Assembly (NCBI GenBank): GCA_019095985.1
Contig: CM032663.1
Coordinates: forward strand, 22,634,257 to 22,698,256
Length of the DNA stretch: 64,000 nt
From: Streblospio benedicti
Taxonomy: Eukaryota; Annelida; Polychaeta; Spionida; Spionidae
Reading direction: 5' to 3'
The stretch's first letter is position 1, and each line of letters opens with the position of its first letter. Shown here piece by piece: positions 50,301 through 59,300 of this stretch. The notes beneath the pieces were generated by a model. It was given only the letters and a program-made list of their open reading frames with translations. It did not search any database and had not been told where the DNA came from. Position numbers and translations under genes: made by a program.

Positions 50301-53300
50301 TGTGCTCTAGAATCTTGCAAGAAGTTCAATATAAAAATAATTTGAATGTTTTTATAATGATTGTTTATAGCTAATTCGTTATCTGTGGTATATATAAATG
50401 AGAATGCTAACTTCTATATACTTATTGAGCTACGTTTGTTCACAGTGATTTGGTTGATTTCTTCCATTATAATCATACTATGAGCGATAATAGGGTGCAT
50501 CCAGTAATTCAAATATCGCGCAAAATTTACGATTTCATGTAGAAACCTTTTCGAGCCCTATGGCGAATCCCTACGATTAGTAGCTTTACAACTGAGGACA
50601 TTTTTCATTCTCTACATTCGATACAAAATGCTACATCGAAATCTCCCATTAGGACCATCTCTATCAAACAGTGTGCACCTTCATAAAAGACCAGGTCTGT
50701 ATTAGTACTACATGCGGTAGTCTCCAGGTGATCTTATATTAGGGATGTTGCCCAGGACTAGAATGATTGACAAATGATGCTACTTCATTTATTATGGTAC
50801 ATTTCCATATAAACCCCCTGTAGTGTGACTGATAGCAAGGGTTCACTGTACTTTGCACATCCCAACATCACCAATAAATCTACATCTGCAAGCGGGTGTG
50901 CGTGTTAGCTCAGTGATTAAATTTAAGCATCCTTGATTTGCAGTCAGTGAAATCTATAAAGTGTGTCCACATGAAAATGTTAAAAGTTTGAATGTGCAGG
51001 AAGTTTGCTAACTGCCTTTCAACATCTTACAAAATAATCGACTACAATCAAGGATTTACCTTTTTTCTTTTTTTTTTTTTTTTTTGTAAATTACAAACTG
51101 TTTAAACCGTATTCATATGCTTTTTGGTGTAAATCATCTGCATTCATATATGAACATGTTCAGCTTTATCTACTGTCGACACTTAACGTAATGTTGGAGG
51201 AACGGGGACAGCTCACTTCATTGCAAACGGATCTCAAACACCTATTCTCTAACAACCTAGTATTTATTTTCCTATATCTGGTATGGGTTTCGTGTGTTAG
51301 ACTATTTATTTCCAAATCTGTCACAACAATTTACACCAAGGCCGCCATTTTGGTGTCAATGGCGTCAATGGCCTCTAAACAAGTAGTTATCATCGATGGT
51401 AACCCAGCTATAATAACTATAAATTAGCATGTGGGGGAGGGAACAAATTTGTAAGGGGTGGCTGTAGTCAAGACCGGCGGTAAGTAGGGCATATGTTGGC
51501 ACTATCGAACTGTGGGTATGGCGGTGCCGTCGACGTCATGACAGGGGTGAATGCAATCATGACATGGGTGCGTGGTGTCAGAATTGGGAGGAGGCGTTGT
51601 CAAGCCGCGGCCCACTGGTTCCGGCGCACTAGGAACTTACTGGGAACTTACGCCCAACTGATAAGAATCGGTCGGATAGCCAGATTTTTTTCTTTTACGC
51701 TAAGCATCTGCCGACTATGCCAACCTTACGCCAACCTAACATTCCTTTTCCACTTTACGTGCATGTGACGTCCGTGAGACGCTCGCTGCCAGTACGCCTG
51801 CAAAATATTTCTAGGAAGATTATCGATCGGTCCGTTCTTTTACGCTCCCAATATTTTGGGCTGTTCAAAACATACACCGATCAATAATCCGTTGATTTTT
51901 ACGTCGATCGTACGCCAAACATACGTCAAACTTACGCCAAACATGCGCCTAACATGCGGCGCGTATATTCATCGTCATATCTCACGACTGTATACGCCGT
52001 ATAGGACTTTAAGGCAGTGTGAGTGATCTAGCCGTGAAAACCGACGATGCGTATATTGGGAGCAGATACTCCGCAGATGAAAACGTTGGCTTTTAAACTT
52101 GGCGAACGTTGAGCGTACGATGGCGTACATACAGCAGGCGTTCAACGTATCGTATCATTGACATTTGTTCAGCGGGTAGCAGACAGGGAACGCAAGGTCA
52201 GCGTAACCCCGACGCACGTCACACCCAGACATTTTTGTTGTGCATCGGTTGTGCGTCGGAGTTACGCTGACCTTGCTTTCACTGTTACGCCGGGTTTGTG
52301 AATTGACTATGCGCTGGGGGGGTGGGGATCATTTAATGCCAAAAGGGCTTATCTATCAGCAGATGCTCGACGTATATATATTTTTTTTGAAATTCCTAGA
52401 ATTTATGTGTATCATACGCAGAAATTAGTGGAACGCGGCCTTAAGACAGTGATGGGTTTCGTCAAGTGGGGGGCTGTTGGCGGGGTTGCTGTTAGAACAT
52501 GGTGAATGCTGCCAGGATGATGGTGGAGGTGTACGGATGTTGTAACTTAACCCATGACCGCCATTTCCACAGTATCAGTATCTTTGATAGACCTCACCTT
52601 TTAATATATCTTCAGATATTTTATATGATGCTTTCAAACGATCTTAGTCTCGTTTTCACATTTTTTTTCAGTACTTTGTACTTCAGTATCATTAGACCTA
52701 CTTCAGTGTCATTGATTCCGCCCTGTTTTTATATGATTTTATTTTTAGTCAAGTATTTGCAGGGTTTTTTTGTTGTTGTTGTTGTTCATAAACAGCTCTT
52801 TCTCATTTGCTGCCGTGGCACTCAAATCAGTGACTTTCATTTTAGATGTTGCGACTACAAACAAATCCTCGCCTTGGAGAAGGATTGAAAGGGCCAGGCG
52901 CCGAGTTAATGGAAGCTCCTAACATAGCATCCAGTTTTCTATGCTTGTAAAGACGTGCCGCTGGCACGAAAGTCTCTCTCATTTCTCTATCTTGCTCTGT
53001 CTCTACGTTTCTCTTTTATCTCTTCTCTCTCCCGCCAACTCTCTCTCTCTCCATCTTTCTGTCCTTCGCCTCTCATCTCTTCCTCTAACTTGGGTATGCA
53101 GCACATCGAAGACATTAATCAGATACTTAATTAGCCTGGATATATACAGGTGGGGGCTAGCAACCACAGACGCCGGCAATATAACACAACAATACAATGC
53201 TGTGCGATAATGGTCGCTATATAGAATGGAAGGAGGAAAACTCACTTCTGCACTACCTTGGCCGAATAGATCGGGAGTTGGACTCATGACCACAATTTCC

Positions 53301-56300
53301 TGGGTTCGATTACTGGGCGGGTCTGATGGTGGGTGTTGAGCATATCCATCTCTAACAGGCTGCACACTGCTTCGTGGTACATGCACGTTAATTACGACAG
53401 CTCACACAAGTGAGCGCTAATGGTGCGAGTGATGAAAGTCAAGCCGACTTGCAATGACAAGTTCCAAAACGTACTATCGCTTACGGTATCTGGGCCGTCA
53501 TCATCGTCAGAAAAGCAACGATCCTAACATAATACAGCGGACTACTTTTTTATCAAACGTGATCTGTCACGACGTAATCTCCATTGTATCCATCCGACAT
53601 CCTGCATTAAATGACATTGTCATGGAAACTTGACATTCGGTTTATACAAAGCTCTAGACGTCAACAAATCCTTCCGCAAAAAGCTGCTTGTCACGTCCGC
53701 AGCAGAATGGCGGATTTATCAGACAGAGCAAACGAGATTCGCATTCAAGGTCATATGCTGATAACTCGCCAACACGTGATCATATCATATTTAGGAGTTT
53801 ACGTTTGTGCACTGGTTTGATTGCGTACAGAAACCCTTTACTGTCGGTGTAGTCATTGATGCCTACTGTTAAAGAAGACTATAATAAAGTCTGAAATAAG
53901 CTCAAAATTTCCACAAATTGGTGTACTGATTTACAAAATGCGGAGAGGGTCGTTGTCATCGGCGTTGCCATCTTAGTCTTCGTTGAAAAGATGACATTTC
54001 TTTCAGCAAACTATCTTATAAAATCTCCATAAGGAAATAAGTGAGTACTTTTTTATTCATATAATTTTTCTCTCTGGCAATATGAATTCTATGCAAAAAA
54101 AGAAAAGAAAAGAAAAAAACACTGACGTATTTTGAAAATATTGCAAGAAATTATTGAATACGTGTACAATAAATCCTGGCCACTGCTACGTCATCCTTTG
54201 CAAGTATTGTTTGCCTATCTCTCACAAGTTGTGAATGAAACCGCTTTCACTAGAATACGCCCACAGACCAACCTTATAATCTGGTGATCCGTCCTGGTCC
54301 TGTCACTCCAGGGCACGCAAGGTGCATGTCAATCATTAGTGGCGGTGCCTCTAGTGTTATAGCATCGTCGGTCTACGAGAATCTCTTTTACACTCTACAT
54401 AATCCAGTGTTTCAATAACTTGTGATTTGAATGATAAGCCCGACATAGATTTGGGTGCTGTCATACCGGGCTGCAAGAAAGTGTACGTACACGGCAGAAA
54501 GGTACAGAATGTGTGTTCGTGAAGTACATAGGAAACTGCATCAATGGATTTGATCTTTCTTTTTAAATGAGCTTTGAACAGATTTTTAATAATTAGAATC
54601 AAAGGTGGTGAATATCAGCGGATTACAAGTTATTCTACCATAAAATGTGTTATACCCATTGTTCCCTACATTAAGCTCTTTCAAAAGCCATTACCCAAAT
54701 TGCTGGAACCCATTGTGTACTTTTAAATTGACCATTTTGATTGGAAATTACAGCAATGTTTACATGTTTACTGAACATCATGCTGAAAGAGGATGTAAAG
54801 CTTGGTATCTCATTTTAAGTCTGTTATAATGTGTAGTAAAATCACTATTGTTATTTGCAACATGTAAATCGTGATAGAACAAGCAAGTTCCAAATATAAT
54901 TTCTATATTAGATACCTTGGGCACTAATGTTTTTTGCTACTGATCTTCTACCATACTTATCTTTAAATGCTAGTTTATACAATATAATCTGAAATAACCC
55001 AAATATGTAACTGGGCGGAATCAATGAAAGTCACGACCTCAAAAACTCGGTGTGTGTGTGGGGGGGGGGGCTTTCCTAAAAAATGGGTACGTGTGTGCCA
55101 TTTCGAACGTCGAAACGGTACCCATCGATATACTAATTTAGCATAAAAAAGTCACCCATGTCTAAACCTTGACGATGAAAAAATGACCCGTGTCTATACC
55201 TATTAAACAATGCAACTAATAATATTTTATCAAGAAAATATTTTTAAAAAATATATCAGTATCAAACAAAATGACATTTACACTAACAATATCTGTAGCC
55301 TACATTTAATTTCAAACCCATAATTATACCAAAAATCACAAAATTTAAACCTATGACTGTACCAAAAATCACAAAATTTAGACCCATCACTATACCTGAG
55401 ATGTCTAAAAATGTGACCCATAGAATGGCACACCCGTACTACCCGGCGTATAGTAAGACCCCCCACCCCCACCCACCGCCACCCCCGAGTTAAAAAATGT
55501 AAATTTCCACTTTTCCCATGTATCTTAAAATACACATAAAACACGAACTGGTTAGCATCTAGATATTGCCACAGCAATGTGATCTTCTTTTATGAAAAAG
55601 CTATAAATGAAGATTGATATAACAGCAAATATTTCTGGGCATGGCTACAGGATAGTATTAGTTTTTTACCTATTCATTCTTTCATTATCAATTTTCTCAA
55701 AGCCTCTTTCAAAAGACATGTTCCAGGGCGAGCTCATATCCAGTGACGCAGTTGCCTTTGGTATAGTAGAAATGCATCCGTAATGAACAAGAAAGGTAAA
55801 ACATCCACAGGGGTGATGAGTTTTTGTGCATTTTTCTTTGTTTTATTTGTTTTTGTTTGCTTTATTGTTTTTATTGGTTTTGTGGTTGATGTTTTTATTT
55901 GTGTGTTTTTATCTTGTTCTTTTGGTAGATGGTTTAAAAAGGATTGAGTGGCAGCCAGTCAATTTTGTGGGTCGCAAGTAGACGTATGCACGAACAGTCG
56001 CGCCTGGAAGGTCACGTAGATGAAAAGATGAAAAATATCAATGTATTTCAGGGGTAAAAATGTTGCATACGCCTGTGCTAGGCCAATACAACACCCACAC
56101 TGTATAGACCAATGATTTAGGGCTGAATATTATCAGTTATCCAAAGTATTCTATATCTTCACTTCAGCATAACACATTGTGTTTCTATTCTGACAAAGTA
56201 AAATCCCTAACAAGATAACGTTGCCAAACATAATACGCTCTAGATGTCAATTATATTGAGTTTACGGATTTCGTTATTTTTTTAACTTGCTTGATAGGGC

Positions 56301-59300
56301 AACTTTTTTCAACTTTTTCCATATAATGTATACACATATTTACGAATGCATGCTTAGAAACCAAGATGCCCAAAACGAATGCTACCCAAGAAAATCATGT
56401 ACATAGACTAGCATGTACCAAAATAGCTAGTCTTGATCACGACTTATGGCCTGAGTAGGTGTGTATGGCCCTACACCTTTATACGGCTCACTATATTTGT
56501 AAGACACGTCCTTCAACGGGTTCAATAGAACCTCTCTGTTACATCATCATCTATCTTGGGTCTTTAGCTCAATTAGCAAGTTCTTGAAACATTGTAAACT
56601 GCTTATTATATGGGCAGTTGTAAAAGGACACTCCCATGAACGGACGAACTCAAGAGTTGTTATTATCTTGTTATAGAGGCGGTCGCTTTATAGAGGTGGT
56701 ACCATTATCTTAATAAGAGCTTACATTGTAAAAAGAATTCTAAAGATGTCTTATTACAAGAGGTGGTTGTCTTATAAAGGTTATAGCATGATCCTGTTTG
56801 CACAGGTTACACTGTAGACATGTATTAGATTCCTTCGGATGTGTCTAATTTGATTATAAACAGTGCGGGTCAAAATACTCTGAGGTTTGAGGGATGATTA
56901 GTAGAACCAAGAAAATGAAAATGGTAGTAATGAATGTCCTTTGGGCGGTTGTATAAGCCTTTTACACCGGTGATTAAACTTATGATCAATGTTCAATCTA
57001 AAAGACCACCACAGGGAGGGTGTAACAAGGTGAGATAGTTCTATAAATCCATACAAAAGTAAACACATTACGGCAAACCAAGGCCATTGATTTGTACAAT
57101 TATTATAGGAATGGCAATGGGATTGCTCGCATCATGGCCAACTCATGACCATGCCACTTCAATTATTAGTTTAATGGCTTCATATTTGATATTTACACGA
57201 TGGTATTTTTCTCTTAGTGACTTGTGAAAATTGCATTAACAATAACCAGCAAATAAACAAAAAGTAACTCAAAACCTCAAATTAAGACCACCTATCTATT
57301 TATTTAGAGTCTTAACTTAAGACCACCTCTATAAATAAGACAATTACTCGAAAGGACCAACTACAACATCTATGAAAGGAGAACATGCCATTGAAACCAT
57401 GTGAGCAGCTTCCGTGGCCCATGTGGCCTTATGATATGACGTTTCTACTGAAGAAACATACCATGTTTAGTATTGGTATATCTGTAAATTCACTGCCCGC
57501 ATGATTATCAAATATTCATTGTCAAAATAATTGTCAGGCTATGTGCAAATCGCTCTACTGTACATGATGAGAAACTGGTAAAAAAAATGGAACGATATCA
57601 ATAAATCAAATCCAGAAAATCGTGGCAAACAACAGTGAAGCCCCGTTTGGGAGAAGCAGCAATAATACACAGCGTTCTTGCATTATTCAACTACAGAAAA
57701 GAATTAATGATATAAATATTTAATTAAATCTAAACACAATGTCCCCTAAAACAGGATAGAACCGAACTTCACAGATGACGTGACCTAGACTGTTATTTGG
57801 ATTTTGCACAATATAATTTCTTACAAAGACGGCGTACACTGTCGAGTAGTAGTAGAAAAGTCTATCATGATAGGATTCTCAGCAATGTCCTCTCAGTAAT
57901 GTAAACAATTTCTCAGAAATATCTGCTTTAGCCAAACCTGCGGTTAATTATTACTCATAGGCTTGAAACATAATAAGTGTGCTGTGTTGGCTATGGACAA
58001 CCTTGACGTCAGCCTCATGTGGTCTCAGTAGAGAGGTTGTCTCTTTATGGTCTCTGAGACTGTAAATAAACGGACCTATTATTAGAGGTGGTCTCATTAT
58101 TAAGGTGGCCCTAATTGTAGGTTTTACAACTTGTTCCCACAGGGTTATTATCATGCCAAGATACGTATGTACAACTCATGATTTCATCTGTGTCACCGGG
58201 TAGATGCTACATGCAGTGCACTAGCGTCAGTGTGATACTGTATGAAGTAAACTATACAGTGCTGCATTATGTCTCTATATGAATGTTTGCATTCTCAATA
58301 CTGTCACCTCTTCTCCTGAAAATATGCCCGTTAATTATGGCATATTACGGGCCCCGTCTCAATAATTAGTCTGGAATCACATCATTTACATGTCGCATCA
58401 CAATGTGAAATCCTATTACTAAAGCTGCAGTCTGACAGTCACGAATTGTAACCCTCAAATGTATACGGTGCAGTACTAGATTATAAATGCATGTTGAGGT
58501 GGGGGGTCTGTCTTAAAAAACACGTTTATGATGGGACAATGTGCTAATCAACAATAGCTACAATACTACGACTGAGTTGGCTCAATGTTCGGGACTCGTC
58601 TATCCCACGCTTAAGCTTCTTTCTAGACTTGGCACATTTTGCGCACAAAAACTCAATAGTTGTGTACAAACATCGTATACACATATATGATGGTGTTACT
58701 GTCATACACACAGTAGGTAACGGAGTATGTAATTGATGTATGGCATTTTGTACCTTTTAGATGTGCCCCACATTTGTCCTGTAACATCATTAGTATATTA
58801 GTAGGCACCTTCTTTTCGGACAATGAAACATTAGACTTATTTTAAGCATTGGTATAATTGTTTAATTAGTTAATGCATAACATCCAAATGTAAATTTCTG
58901 CACATATGTTAATCGTTTGAAAGGTTGAATTCACAAGGTGGAATTTTCATTCCGTCGCTTCAGCATCTGAAGCGAAAGCCTTGTGCTCACTTTGTTTGTA
59001 TGTCAGTATATATGTCTCTGGACAAGCTAGAGGATTTAGTGATGAACAGATTTTGTTCAGACGTTACACAACATCGAGGTATGGGGTGACACCAGAGTGA
59101 TTCGATTTTGGGCACTCTGCCAATTACATTGTGCTTTCCACAAGGTCATTTATGACTTTTACTGGTATTCAGTGCACTTAAGCCAGCCAGAAAAAATCAA
59201 TTTTATTGATTATCTTGAAAACGTATTTGAAAATAAATGAATATGAACAATGACACAATACTTTTATTCTAGTTCACTTTACTTACATACATATCTTTGA

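Noticed and set aside
52499-52888. 129-residue plus-strand frame
   Set aside because: AT-rich, F/L/V-rich translation with a GTT-repeat segment and no family features.
55278-55577. 99-residue frame with repeated KFCDFWY words
   Set aside because: Translation of the tandem ATGGGTCTAAATTTTGTGA array.
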